Of a DNA stretch of 64,000 bases, positions 1 to 8,782 are shown one piece after another. The stretch is from Pedobacter aquatilis (GTDB taxonomy: Bacteria > Bacteroidota > Bacteroidia > Sphingobacteriales > Sphingobacteriaceae). Under the pieces are notes generated by a model that was not told the DNA's origin, did no database searches, and saw only the letters and a program-made list of their open reading frames with translations. The stretch spans positions 124,001 to 188,000 of the forward strand of contig NZ_JAUFPW010000011.1 of assembly GCF_030409415.1 (NCBI RefSeq), read 5' to 3'. Numbering within the stretch: position 1 is the stretch's first letter; every line of letters starts with the position of its first letter. The position numbers and the translations under genes are program-made.

Positions 1-696
1 GATGATAAAATTGCAGCTGCGCAACCTAAAATTAAATCGCAATTAGCTAAATATCAATTTGAATATGCAGGTGCTGCCGGTGGCTATTTAGATGTGTATA
101 GTTATCCTTTCTGTAGAGGCAGATTGTTTAATGTTTACGAAACGGATAATGGACAATACAATGAAACCAAAGAAATTTTTTGGGCAAGTGGAGCAGCTTT
201 CTTCATTAAAAGTAAATATTGGAAAGAAACAGGTGGATTAGATGCTGATTTATTTGCGCACATGGAAGAAATTGATTTGTGCTGGAGGCTGAAAAACTTA
301 AATTACAAAATAGTTTATTGTCCGGAAAGTGAAGTTTTCCATGTTGGTGGCGGAACTTTGCAGACTGAAAATCCTTTTAAAACCTACCTTAATTTTAGAA
401 ACAACTTAATTATAATGCAAAAGAATTTGCCTTTTGGTGATGCCATATTTCGCATATCAATTAGAATGTGTATCGATTTTATCGCCTGGTGGCACTTTCT
501 TTTATCCGGGAAACCAAAATTTACAATGGCTGTAAGCAAAGGTCATTGGCATTTTCTTAAATCTTTAACCAAGACCGCTAAAAAAAGAAATCAATATCAA
601 AAACCTTACTTAAAGCATAAAGGTGTTTATAGAAACAGCATTGTTTGGGCGTTTTTTATCAATAAGATTAGGTCATTCTCCAATCTCAATTGGTAA
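1..696 (+). CDS. Glycosyltransferase family 2, C-terminal part (5' end outside window)
   Basis: The reading frame is open from base 1, so the gene begins upstream of the window; 231 residues are visible. The stretch ASGAAFFIKSKYW ... GGLDADLFAHMEEIDLCWRL is the acceptor-side signature of GT2 enzymes, in which the acidic E-E-x-D-L-C-W-R block carries the likely catalytic base. These enzymes transfer a sugar from a nucleotide-sugar to a growing polysaccharide at the cytoplasmic membrane face. A hydrophobic segment (IFRISIRMCIDFIAWWHFLL) and a basic tail near the C-terminus suggest membrane attachment. The substrate cannot be told. The 3' end overlaps the convergent thioredoxin gene by 11 bases. 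Confidence 0.85.
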   Translation, partial: DDKIAAAQPKIKSQLAKYQFEYAGAAGGYLDVYSYPFCRGRLFNVYETDNGQYNETKEIFWASGAAFFIKSKYWKETGGLDADLFAHMEEIDLCWRLKNLNYKIVYCPESEVFHVGGGTLQTENPFKTYLNFRNNLIIMQKNLPFGDAIFRISIRMCIDFIAWWHFLLSGKPKFTMAVSKGHWHFLKSLTKTAKKRNQYQKPYLKHKGVYRNSIVWAFFINKIRSFSNLNW

Positions 697-1411
697 CTAA
701 TGCTTCGTCAATTGATTTCTTGATGTAGGAAACGGTGTTCATGGCTAAACCAATGGTGCTGAATTTAACCTTGCCATTTTTATCGATTACGACATGTGTT
801 GGATAGCCCTTAACGCCATATTTATCAGAAATATATCTCGCATCGTCAACTATATTATAATTGTAAGGCATTGTTTTTAAAAAATCCTTTAATTCTCCTT
901 TAGTATCCAACGCCATAGCTAAAAACACAACATCTTTATTTTCTTTATAACCTTCAACAAGTTCGTTTAACTCTGGTATTTCCATTTTACATGGCGGACA
1001 ATTGATAAACCAAAAGTTTAAAACAATAACCTTCCCGGTATTTGTTCTTAAATCGAACTTGTTACCATTCATATCTTTGGTCTTGAAACCTTTAAACTGT
1101 GTTCCCTCAGCAAAAGCATCACTAGGGCGAGGTTTTGGCAAGCGGTCCATTAAACTTTTACGCTGTTCGGCGGTTAGTTCATATAAAAGAAATTCAGGTT
1201 CGCCATTATCAGTTTTGGTGTTTCTACTTCTTAAACCATATTTCCCGGTTCGCATTAAATTTTGCCAAATATTATAAGGATAAACCATACCATCTTCCCC
1301 CCTAACAATGGTTTTTTCATCTGTTCTGATGGCCGATTTAATGGCTGTAGTTTGTGCGGTGCACCAAAAGAAAAGAAGAATTAGAGAGATGAAGAGCGTG
1401 TTTTTAATCAT
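686..1411 (-). CDS. TlpA/ResA-like thioredoxin-fold protein, exported
   Basis: A 241-residue protein. It opens with a hydrophobic signal segment (residues 1-20), then a spacer of about 80 residues, then a thioredoxin fold from about residue 100. The redox motif CPPC is at 138-141 inside LNFWFINCPPCK, and the cis-proline loop is GYPTHVVI around P204. TlpA-like proteins act outside the cytoplasmic membrane as thiol-disulfide reductants, for example in cytochrome c or cell-envelope maturation. The cysteine after the signal segment (FWC) is a poor lipobox, so periplasmic and lipoprotein forms are both possible. The gene starts one base after aroQ ends and is probably cotranscribed with it. The partner protein is unknown. 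Confidence 0.85.
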   Translation of the reverse strand: MIKNTLFISLILLFFWCTAQTTAIKSAIRTDEKTIVRGEDGMVYPYNIWQNLMRTGKYGLRSRNTKTDNGEPEFLLYELTAEQRKSLMDRLPKPRPSDAFAEGTQFKGFKTKDMNGNKFDLRTNTGKVIVLNFWFINCPPCKMEIPELNELVEGYKENKDVVFLAMALDTKGELKDFLKTMPYNYNIVDDARYISDKYGVKGYPTHVVIDKNGKVKFSTIGLAMNTVSYIKKSIDEALVTN

Positions 1412-1412
1412 A

Positions 1413-1841
1413 TTATTTATTTGAATTCATTAGTAAACTTTCTAACGCAAGGCGATAGCCATTCATTCCAAATCCGGTTAAAACTCCCTGGCAATTTTTG
1501 CCGGTTAGCGATGTATGCCTAAATTCTTCTCTGGCGTAAATATTTGAAATATGTACCTCAACAACAGGTGCCTTGATTGCTGCAATTGCATCTGCAATAG
1601 CAACAGAAGTATGTGTGTAACCGCCCGCATTTAAAATAATTCCATCAAAAGAAAATCCAACTTCGTGAAGTTTGTTAATAATTTCACCTTCAACATTGCT
1701 TTGGTAATATTCAATTTCTACAATTGTATAAATGGCTTTTAATTCCTTAATATAATCTTCGATGCTTGTATTTCCATAAATTGAAGGTTCTCTTACACCC
1801 AAAAGATTGAGATTTGGACCGTTGATAATTTGTACTTTCAT
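1413..1841 (-). CDS. aroQ: Type II 3-dehydroquinate dehydratase
   Basis: A 142-residue protein, the normal size for the family. It converts 3-dehydroquinate to 3-dehydroshikimate in the shikimate pathway, in the cytoplasm. The opening INGPNLNLLGVREPSIYG is diagnostic and includes catalytic Tyr22. NAGGYTHTSVAI, VEVHISN (His97) and Arg108 complete the active site. It is the first gene of a likely aroQ-thioredoxin operon and is divergent from xerD across 63 bases. No other aromatic-pathway gene is nearby. Confidence 0.95.
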   Translation of the reverse strand: MKVQIINGPNLNLLGVREPSIYGNTSIEDYIKELKAIYTIVEIEYYQSNVEGEIINKLHEVGFSFDGIILNAGGYTHTSVAIADAIAAIKAPVVEVHISNIYAREEFRHTSLTGKNCQGVLTGFGMNGYRLALESLLMNSNK

Positions 1842-1904
1842 TTTGATTTTTATCGCATTATTTATTGTAACGTTGCAATGTTATAAAAAAATCTCAAACA
1901 AAAC

Positions 1905-2804
1905 ATGCTTTGGCAAACATATATTAAAGGATTTAAAAGCTACATAAAATTAGAGCGCTCATTGTCGGGTAATTCTGTTAATGCTTACTTAAACGATGTT
2001 GATAAGCTAAATCAATATTTTAAATCGATAAATAAAGAGCCAAGGTTAAGCGACATAAAAACCACCGATATTAAATTGTTTATAACCTGGCTAAATGAGC
2101 TTGGTATGCTTGCCACAACGCAGGCAAGAGTAATCTCAGGTTTAAAAGCTTTTTTCTCTTATTTAATATTAGAAGAAGTTATACAAGCTGACCCAATGGA
2201 ACTTATCGAAGCGCCGAAAATAGCCAGAAAGTTACCAGATACATTAAATATTGAGGAGATAAATCGGCTAATAGATGCCATTGATGCTTCAAAACCTGAA
2301 GGAATGCGCAATAAAGCAATACTTGAAGTTTTGTACGGTTGCGGACTTCGGGTTTCAGAATTAACAGAATTGAAAATTTCGAACCTTTATACACAAATTG
2401 AATTTATAAAAGTTACAGGAAAAGGAAACAAAGAAAGATTAGTCCCTGTGGGAAGTGTGGCCTTAAAGCTAATCGATATTTATCTTAAGCAAATTAGAGT
2501 TCATCAAACTATTAAAAAAGGCAACGAGGACATTGTATTTCTAAATCGTTTTGGGGCTAAACTATCAAGAATATCGATATTTACATTAATTAAAAGTCTG
2601 GCAGCTATTACCGGCTTAAAAAAAACAATAAGTCCGCATACTTTTCGCCATTCTTTTGCAACGCATTTAATAGAAGGAGGGGCAGATTTAAGAGCCGTTC
2701 AAGAAATGCTGGGGCACTCGAGCATAACCACAACTGAAATTTATACGCATTTGGATAGAGATTATCTGAAGGATGTAATTACCCAATTTCATCCACGTTC
2801 TTAA
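1905..2804 (+). CDS. xerD: Tyrosine recombinase XerD/XerC-like
   Basis: A 299-residue site-specific recombinase of the Xer type, which with a partner resolves chromosome dimers at dif. The N-terminal SAM-like DNA-binding domain covers residues 1-105. In the catalytic domain the full set R149 (GCGLRVSEL), K173 (TGKGNKERLVP), H245 and R248 (SPHTFRHSF), H271 (MLGHSS) and nucleophile Y280 is present. No integrase arm-binding domain, attachment site or phage gene is nearby, so this is the housekeeping enzyme rather than a mobile-element integrase. XerC and XerD cannot be separated safely from sequence alone. Its stop overlaps the convergent prmC by 4 bases. Confidence 0.9.
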   Translation: MLWQTYIKGFKSYIKLERSLSGNSVNAYLNDVDKLNQYFKSINKEPRLSDIKTTDIKLFITWLNELGMLATTQARVISGLKAFFSYLILEEVIQADPMELIEAPKIARKLPDTLNIEEINRLIDAIDASKPEGMRNKAILEVLYGCGLRVSELTELKISNLYTQIEFIKVTGKGNKERLVPVGSVALKLIDIYLKQIRVHQTIKKGNEDIVFLNRFGAKLSRISIFTLIKSLAAITGLKKTISPHTFRHSFATHLIEGGADLRAVQEMLGHSSITTTEIYTHLDRDYLKDVITQFHPRS

Positions 2805-3646
2805 GGATTCGTTCTTGCCATTATCATTCTATCTTTACCCTGCATGTCCTTTCTTAACTCTATGTTTTTAAATTGCTTATCAATTAATATCTGAAGTGTT
2901 TCTTCCCATAGATATTCATTAATTTCGAAAAAAAGGTAACCATTTGGATTCAGGTTTTTAACTGCGAAATTGGCAATTGCCTCGTAAAAAATAAGTGGGT
3001 TTTCATCGCTCACAAACAACGCACTGTGAGGCTCGTGCTCTAAAACATTTTTATGCATTTCTGCCTTTTCGAGCTCCCGAATATATGGTGGATTGCTAAC
3101 AATAATGTCGTAAAATTCATCTGAAGCGTATTTCAAAATATCAGCCTCAATAAAATTAACCTCTACCTTATTGAGCTTAGCGTTATCCGTGGCAACCTGC
3201 AAAGCTTTAGATGAAATATCAATTGCAGAAACATCTAAATGAGGTAAATTTTGTTTCAAACTTACAGCAATACAGCCTGAACCTGTTCCAATATCAAGCA
3301 ATTTTTTCTTGCTATCTTTTACTTCATTTATAATCCAATCGACCAACTCTTCAGTTTCTGGTCTGGGAACCAAAACATTTTCATTAACGATGAATGGTAA
3401 CCTATAAAATAGTGTTTCACCAAGAACATGCTGAATGGGTTTGCCAGTATTCAAATCTTCCAAAATTTTTAAAAGTTTATTAGATTCTTTAACAGCAACT
3501 TCCCTATCTTGTTTCAAAAGTATTTCACTTTGTGTAAGTTTTAAAATATTCGATGTTGATAATATGAATAAAGCTTTCGCTTCTTCGGCACCATATAGTT
3601 CGCTTAAATTCTTTATATATTCTTTCTCTAATTCTTTAATATCCAT
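2801..3646 (-). CDS. prmC: Peptide chain release factor N5-glutamine methyltransferase
   Basis: A 281-residue protein that methylates the glutamine of the GGQ loop in release factors RF1 and RF2 using SAM. An N-terminal helical domain (1-85) precedes a Rossmann methyltransferase. The SAM loop is LDIGTGSGCIA near 117-127, and the substrate-amide motif NPPY is at 185-188. VPRPETEELVDW is also typical of PrmC. It is divergent from ribD, with 61 bases between the starts, and convergent with xerD. Confidence 0.93.
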   Translation of the reverse strand: MDIKELEKEYIKNLSELYGAEEAKALFILSTSNILKLTQSEILLKQDREVAVKESNKLLKILEDLNTGKPIQHVLGETLFYRLPFIVNENVLVPRPETEELVDWIINEVKDSKKKLLDIGTGSGCIAVSLKQNLPHLDVSAIDISSKALQVATDNAKLNKVEVNFIEADILKYASDEFYDIIVSNPPYIRELEKAEMHKNVLEHEPHSALFVSDENPLIFYEAIANFAVKNLNPNGYLFFEINEYLWEETLQILIDKQFKNIELRKDMQGKDRMIMARTNP

Positions 3647-3694
3647 CTATTGCAAAAGTAATAAATAGAGTAAGTATCCTTGTCATAATTTAAC

Positions 3695-3702
3695 TACTTT
3701 TG
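3695..3702 (+). promoter_or_regulatory. -7 box of the ribD operon promoter
   Basis: TACTTTTG fits the Bacteroidota -7 consensus TAnnTTTG exactly. The ribD ATG lies only 5 bases after it, which would give a leaderless or nearly leaderless transcript. No good -33 TTG is seen at the usual spacing, so the call is tentative. Confidence 0.45.
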
Positions 3703-3707
3703 CGTTA

Positions 3708-4754
3708 ATGAGCGATGAATTTTATATTAAGCGCTGCTTAGAATTGGCCTCTAATGCAATTGGCAATGTAAGTCCAAATCCTATGGTTGGCTGTGTAATC
3801 GTTTCGAATGGAGAAATAATTGGCGAAGGTTATCACCGAAAATATGGCGAAGCCCATGCTGAACCAAATGCAGTAAAAGCCGTTTTGGATAAATGTGGTG
3901 CAGATGCAGAAAAATTACTTAAAACAGCCACAGCTTACGTTAATTTAGAGCCTTGCGCACACTTTGGTAAAACTCCACCCTGTGCTGATTTATTTGTAAA
4001 ACATCAGCTTAAAAGAATTGTAATCGGTAATCTCGATCCTTTTTCTGGTGTTGATGGTAAAGGGATTGAAAAACTAAAAAACGCCGGCATTGAGGTGGTG
4101 AGTGGAATTCTTGAAGAAGAATGCAGGCACTTTAACAGAAGATTTTTTACAAGAATACAAAAACAACGACCATTTATTGTACTTAAATGGGCAGAAACTG
4201 CTAATGGTTTTTTCGCCAGCTTGGATGGTCATCAGAAGTGGATTAGCGGCAATTTAGCGAAAAGATTAGCGCACAAATGGCGTACTGAGGAAGATGCTAT
4301 TTTAATCGGGAAACAAACTGCTGTTATTGATAATCCTAAATTAACAAGTAGAATGTGGCCAGGCAAAAATCCAATAAGGTTAATTATTGATAAAAACCTT
4401 CAAGTTCCAGCTTCCAATAATATTTTTAATGATGAAGCTAAAACAATAATTTTCAACGAAGTGAAAACTGACGTTGTGGGAAATATCCATTACATACAAA
4501 TGGAAGATATGCACTTTTACTTGGCTCAAAAAGTTGCCTTTCAGCTTTATCTAATGGATATTCAGTCTGTAATTATAGAAGGTGGCGCAAGCATTTTAAA
4601 ACAATTTTTAGATGCCGGGCTTTGGGATGAGGCAAGGATTATTAGTTCCTCTAACAGTTGGAATGAAGGTGTACCTTCGCCATCAATTACGGGTGATTTA
4701 ATTGAACAAACTCAAATAAGGTGCGATAAACTTTCTGTATATATAAATAACTAA
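3708..4754 (+). CDS. ribD: Bifunctional riboflavin deaminase-reductase
   Basis: A 348-residue two-domain enzyme performing the second and third steps of riboflavin synthesis: deamination of the pyrimidine intermediate, then NADPH reduction of its ribose. The zinc deaminase domain (1-145) has HAE at 50-52 and the cysteines C83 and C92 in EPCAHFGKTPPC. The RibD_C reductase domain runs from about 155 to the end (RPFIVLKWAET, VIIEGGASIL). It heads a compact four-gene run with the EamA transporter 4 bases downstream, then YigZ and a nucleoside phosphorylase. No FMN riboswitch is seen upstream; the 61-base gap to prmC is too short for one. Confidence 0.95.
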   Translation: MSDEFYIKRCLELASNAIGNVSPNPMVGCVIVSNGEIIGEGYHRKYGEAHAEPNAVKAVLDKCGADAEKLLKTATAYVNLEPCAHFGKTPPCADLFVKHQLKRIVIGNLDPFSGVDGKGIEKLKNAGIEVVSGILEEECRHFNRRFFTRIQKQRPFIVLKWAETANGFFASLDGHQKWISGNLAKRLAHKWRTEEDAILIGKQTAVIDNPKLTSRMWPGKNPIRLIIDKNLQVPASNNIFNDEAKTIIFNEVKTDVVGNIHYIQMEDMHFYLAQKVAFQLYLMDIQSVIIEGGASILKQFLDAGLWDEARIISSSNSWNEGVPSPSITGDLIEQTQIRCDKLSVYINN

Positions 4755-4758
4755 ATTA

Positions 4759-5625
4759 ATGGTATTCATAATTTTAAGTGTTTTTTGTAGCGTTACAGTA
4801 GCAGTACTTTTAAAACTTGCAAAAAGATATAATATAAGTATTATTCAAGCAGTTACAGTTAATTATCTAATTGCATTGCTTCTGTGTTTTTTGTTTTTTA
4901 AACCCGATGTAAGCTTAATTAACGCATCCGCACCATGGTCCATTTATATTGCTCTGGCAATTTTGTTACCATCGATATTTCTCGTACTGGCGGCATCGGT
5001 TAAAAATTTAGGAATTGTAAAAACAGATATCGCACAACGGCTATCCTTATTTATTCCCATTGTTGCAGCTTATTTTATTTTTAAAGAAAATTTTAACCAA
5101 TTGAAGTTTGTAGGTTTGGCTGTTGGTTTCGCTGCAATAGTTTTAACATTTCTTCGCAAAAGTGATGTGGGGAAAAGTTCAAATCGCTGGCTTTATCCCA
5201 TTTCTGTATTTATTGGCTTTGGCGTAATTGATGTTCTTTTCAAACAAATCGCTTTACATAAAGAATTTCCATATACAACTTCGTTATTTATTGTTTTCTG
5301 CCTTGCATTCATAGTTTCATTACTAATTGTTACGAGCATGATTTTGGCAAAAAAAACAAAAATACAGCTGGTAAACCTTGGTTGTGGCTTTATATTGGGC
5401 TTATTTAACTTTGGAAATATTTTATTCTATATGAAAGCCCATAAAGCACTTTCACAAAATCCATCAACTGTATTTGCGGCTATGAATTTAGGTGTTATTG
5501 TAGTGGGTAGTTTAATTGGCGTACTCGTTTTTAAAGAGAAATTAACGCGAATAAATTACATCGGAATTGCTTTTGCAATTTGTGCGGTTATCTTAATCAC
5601 ATTATCCCAACTAAATGCTTTTTGA
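4759..5625 (+). CDS. EamA/DMT-family membrane transporter
   Basis: A 288-residue integral membrane protein with about ten hydrophobic segments arranged as two EamA halves. The second half includes NPSTVFAAMNLGVIVVGSL and ends ISRINYIG-like (TRINYIGIAFAICAVIL), both common in drug/metabolite transporters. The substrate cannot be read from sequence. Its position 4 bases behind ribD and overlapping YigZ by 11 bases puts it in the ribD operon; a link to flavin export or uptake would be only a guess. Confidence 0.8.
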   Translation: MVFIILSVFCSVTVAVLLKLAKRYNISIIQAVTVNYLIALLLCFLFFKPDVSLINASAPWSIYIALAILLPSIFLVLAASVKNLGIVKTDIAQRLSLFIPIVAAYFIFKENFNQLKFVGLAVGFAAIVLTFLRKSDVGKSSNRWLYPISVFIGFGVIDVLFKQIALHKEFPYTTSLFIVFCLAFIVSLLIVTSMILAKKTKIQLVNLGCGFILGLFNFGNILFYMKAHKALSQNPSTVFAAMNLGVIVVGSLIGVLVFKEKLTRINYIGIAFAICAVILITLSQLNAF

Positions 5626-6229
5626 CGATTCATACCAAACTATAAACAAAACATCTGAAGGCATTTTTAGAGATAAGGGCAGCAAATTTATTGCTTACGC
5701 TTATCCAATACGTTCTGATGAAGAAGTTAAACCAATACTGATTGCATTGAGGAATGAGCATGCCAAAGCCAGGCATTTTTGTTACGCTTACAGATTAACA
5801 ACAGACCGTTCAGTTTTCAGAATTAATGACGATGGAGAACCATCCGTAACCGCAGGTCGGCCAATTTTAAATTGTTTATTATCAGAAGATTTAACCTATG
5901 TTTTAGTTGTTGTAGTTAGGTATTTTGGCGGTACTTTACTTGGCGTTCCAGGATTAATCAACGCCTATAAATCTGCTACCATAGAGGCACTGCAAAATGC
6001 TGAAAAATTAACTAAAACCATAAATGATGTTTACGAAGTTCATTTCGATTACCTGCAAATGAACGACGTTATGAAACTTATTAAGGATGAACACTTAGAG
6101 GTAATCAATCAGAACTTTGATATTGATTGCGTAATTAAATTTGAAATCAGAAAGGCACAATTAAATCAGGTTTTAGGAAAGTTTGATAAAATTGAAAGCA
6201 TCAAATTAAAATATTTAGAAACCTTGTAA
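5615..6229 (+). CDS. YigZ/IMPACT family protein
   Basis: A 204-residue protein of the UPF0029/IMPACT family, widespread and of unsettled role, often tied to translation or stress. The signature covers DDGEPSVTAGRPIL and VVVVRYFGGTLLGVPGL (residues about 68-115), followed by a ferredoxin-like C-terminal domain. It starts inside the last codons of the EamA gene, so the two are translationally linked. The length is typical and nothing is missing. Confidence 0.88.
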   Translation: MLFDDSYQTINKTSEGIFRDKGSKFIAYAYPIRSDEEVKPILIALRNEHAKARHFCYAYRLTTDRSVFRINDDGEPSVTAGRPILNCLLSEDLTYVLVVVVRYFGGTLLGVPGLINAYKSATIEALQNAEKLTKTINDVYEVHFDYLQMNDVMKLIKDEHLEVINQNFDIDCVIKFEIRKAQLNQVLGKFDKIESIKLKYLETL

Positions 6230-6265
6230 AGCATATTATCTAATTTTAAATTCTAACCAAATCCT

Positions 6266-7126
6266 ATGAAAATTCCAGAAAGCGACCTAATAATAAATCC
6301 TGATGGTACGATATATCACCTAAATATATTACCAGAGGATGTAGCAGATACTGTAATCACAGTTGGCGACCCTGACCGTGTTGGGGAAGTGAGCAAATAT
6401 TTTGATAGTATAGAACTCAAAAAAGGTAAACGTGAATTTATTACGCACACAGGTTTTGTAGGCAAAAAAAGAGTTACAGTGCTTTCAACAGGAATTGGAA
6501 CAGATAATATTGATATCGTTTTTAATGAACTTGATGCCTTGGTGAACATTGATTTCGAAACTAGAGAAGTTAAGAACGAATTAAAATCATTAGATATTAT
6601 TAGAGTTGGTACTTCAGGTGCTGTACAACCAGATATCCCAATGGGAACAATTTTAGCTTCTTCTTATGGTTTGGGCATGGATGCACTTATGAATTATTAC
6701 GTGCATAACTTAAATGGCGATGAGCAAAATATTTTGAATGACATAAATATTCATTTCGGGCATTTAAAGAACATCAAACCCTACTTAACAGCAGCAAGCA
6801 GTGCTCTAATAAATACAATTGGGAAAGATATGGTTAAAGGAATAACCGTTACAGCACCAGGTTTTTATGCACCTCAAGGTAGAAAAGTACGGGCAAAAAA
6901 TGCTGTACCAGATTTTGTTGGTTTAATTAATAGCTTTAAAAGCAATCAGGAAAGGATTACAAACTTGGAAATGGAAACAGCTGGAATTTATGCTTTAGCC
7001 AAAGTTTTAGGGCATAACGCACTTTCTGTTAATGCAATCTTAGCTAGTAGAGTTAAATATGAATTTAGCAACAATCCAGAAAAAATAGTTGCCAAGGCAA
7101 TTGAAACCGTATTGGAAAGGATATAA
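6266..7126 (+). CDS. Nucleoside phosphorylase, uridine phosphorylase-like
   Basis: A 286-residue PNP/UDP-family enzyme that splits a nucleoside with phosphate into base and ribose-1-phosphate for salvage. VGDPDRVGEVSKYFD, STGIGTDNIDIVFNELDAL, RVGTSGAVQPDIPMG and NLEMETAGIYALAKVLG match the phosphate-binding and nucleoside-binding segments of uridine phosphorylases. Exact base preference is not provable here. It is the last gene of the ribD run, 36 bases after YigZ. Confidence 0.85.
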   Translation: MKIPESDLIINPDGTIYHLNILPEDVADTVITVGDPDRVGEVSKYFDSIELKKGKREFITHTGFVGKKRVTVLSTGIGTDNIDIVFNELDALVNIDFETREVKNELKSLDIIRVGTSGAVQPDIPMGTILASSYGLGMDALMNYYVHNLNGDEQNILNDINIHFGHLKNIKPYLTAASSALINTIGKDMVKGITVTAPGFYAPQGRKVRAKNAVPDFVGLINSFKSNQERITNLEMETAGIYALAKVLGHNALSVNAILASRVKYEFSNNPEKIVAKAIETVLERI

Positions 7127-7156
7127 AAAATCATTTTGGAAATTTAAAATAAATTT

Positions 7157-7248
7157 TCGTCATGCTCAGCTTGACTGGGCATCTTAATACTTTAGCTTGA
7201 TTATATTTTGCAATTGCATTAAGATTCCCGTTTTTACGGGAATGACGA
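7157..7248. repeat. Intergenic inverted-repeat element
   Basis: The element is bounded by TCGTCAT (7157-7163) and ATGACGA (7242-7248). It contains an inner hairpin ATTCCCG-ttttta-CGGGAAT and the phrase CATGCTCAGCTTGACTGG. It belongs to the GTCATnCTnA class of short palindromic repeats seen elsewhere in this window (39.1 and 44.6 kb). It lies between convergent genes and may also end transcription. Confidence 0.65.
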
Positions 7249-7260
7249 TAGTTTGAGTAA

Positions 7261-7656
7261 TTATACTCTTGGAATATTTTCTTTTACCAATTCCTTTTGT
7301 TCTGTATCAAGGTAAGTGCAAGTCATCTTCGGAATATCTATAACCCATTTTTCTACTCCTGCATCAGCTGCTTGCTTGCAAAACGCAAAATAATCAGTTT
7401 CTCCTTTTTGATGAATTTTCAAAGCATGCTCTAATTTACCAGCAGATGATTCATCATTTATTATTAATTCGGGATATTCTTCTGGACTTGCTTGTTCAGT
7501 GTGGTTTTCATTATCAAAGTAAACAGATAATCCGTTAGAGACATAGACATCATTTCTAACGACACCTAAATCTTTAATTTCTTTAATAAATTGAGGGAAA
7601 TCTGCTCCAGTTTTTATTTTAGATTCTGCAGATTTTATTTCTTCTATCGTAAACAT
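7261..7656 (-). CDS. DUF1398 family protein
   Basis: A 131-residue cytoplasmic protein matching the DUF1398 pattern: FTIEEIKSAESKIKTGADFP at the start, YVSNGLSVYF in the middle and CKQAADAGVEKWVIDIPKMTC near the end. No catalytic motif is visible and the family has no assigned function. It follows galM by 7 bases on the same strand, so cotranscription with the galactose epimerase is likely. Whether it has anything to do with sugars is unknown. Confidence 0.75.
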   Translation of the reverse strand: MFTIEEIKSAESKIKTGADFPQFIKEIKDLGVVRNDVYVSNGLSVYFDNENHTEQASPEEYPELIINDESSAGKLEHALKIHQKGETDYFAFCKQAADAGVEKWVIDIPKMTCTYLDTEQKELVKENIPRV

Positions 7657-7663
7657 AAGTTAT

Positions 7664-8707
7664 TTATTTTTTTGATACTTTATAAATGGTTGTCTGCGTA
7701 TATAAATCATCCGGATACAAAATTGTTGATGGAAATTCTTCAATATTTATCGCATTTGGATGGTGTTGTGTTTCCATGCAAAAAGCTTCAAAACCATTAT
7801 AATCCTTCCCTCCTTTGGCATTTTTAACCTTTAGATATTTCGACGTATAGAAATGGGCCACAGGTTCTGTAGTGTAAATACTGAGCACTAAACCACTTTC
7901 ATCCTCAGTTGTTTTGCTTGCTAATGATAAATCACCATAATTTTTATCTAAAACATAAGTTTGATCGTAACCTTCATCTGGATTCCAATCTCTGCCAATT
8001 TCTTTTAATTGAGTAAAGTCTAAAGCAGTATTTTTAACAGGAATTGATTTTCCTGTAACACAATAGTTAGAATCCTGTTCAAGATAATTGGTTGCAAAAA
8101 TTTGTTGCTTATGTTTATCAATTTTTCCACCTTGTGGAGCTAAATTAAAATAACCATGATGGGTTAAATTTAATGCAGTAGCCTTATCGGTTTCTGCTTC
8201 GTAGCTTAAAATAAGTTCATCATTTTCTGTTAATTCAAAAGTTAAATCAACAATTAAATTTCCAGGGAAACCCTCCTCGCCATCAATGCTTTCGTATTGT
8301 AGTGTAACAGATTGGGTATCTTCATTAAAATCTATAATATCCCAAACCTTTTTATCAAAACCATCTATTCCACCATGTAAGCTATCATTCTGATTATTTT
8401 TGGCTAGATGATACGTTTCTCCATCAATTTTGAATGATGCGCCTTTTATTCTGTTTGCATATCTGCCAATCACTGCACCAATATGTGGGTTATTTTCAAG
8501 GTATTCTTCATCAAAATACTGATTAAAATCATCGAAACCTAAAACGATATCTTGCATATCGCCTTTACCATTTTTAACTATAAAATTATTAATAATGGCT
8601 CCATAATTATATATTTTAACATATGTGCCATTACTGTTGGTTAATTCAATCGCGATAACTTCTTCGCCATTAATTATATTTCCTGTGGGTATTTGCTTAA
8701 TGCTCAT
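7664..8707 (-). CDS. galM: Aldose 1-epimerase (mutarotase)
   Basis: A 347-residue enzyme that interconverts the alpha and beta anomers of galactose and feeds galactokinase. HGG with H111, the catalytic-acid histidine H184 in THHGYFNL and the base E312 in FEAFCMETQHHP are all present. It has no signal peptide, so it acts in the cytoplasm. It is divergent from galK with 75 bases between the starts. A TATGTTTG -7 box lies on the minus strand at 8739-8746 between them. Confidence 0.95.
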   Translation of the reverse strand: MSIKQIPTGNIINGEEVIAIELTNSNGTYVKIYNYGAIINNFIVKNGKGDMQDIVLGFDDFNQYFDEEYLENNPHIGAVIGRYANRIKGASFKIDGETYHLAKNNQNDSLHGGIDGFDKKVWDIIDFNEDTQSVTLQYESIDGEEGFPGNLIVDLTFELTENDELILSYEAETDKATALNLTHHGYFNLAPQGGKIDKHKQQIFATNYLEQDSNYCVTGKSIPVKNTALDFTQLKEIGRDWNPDEGYDQTYVLDKNYGDLSLASKTTEDESGLVLSIYTTEPVAHFYTSKYLKVKNAKGGKDYNGFEAFCMETQHHPNAINIEEFPSTILYPDDLYTQTTIYKVSKK

Positions 8708-8738
8708 AAATTGTAACTTAGGGCTTTTGTTTACTTAA

Positions 8739-8746
8739 CAAACATA
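8739..8746 (-). promoter_or_regulatory. -7 box of the galM-DUF1398 promoter
   Basis: The minus strand reads TATGTTTG, an exact TAnnTTTG. It would place the transcription start about 25 bases upstream of the galM ATG. No convincing -33 TTG is seen at 19-21 bases. Confidence 0.45.
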
Positions 8747-8782
8747 CTATTAATACTCGCTTTTTATAAATATTTTAAACTG

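Noticed and set aside
1905-2804. Tyrosine recombinase as sign of a mobile island
   Set aside because: It is a full-length Xer housekeeping type with core genes on both sides; no attachment repeats or phage genes.
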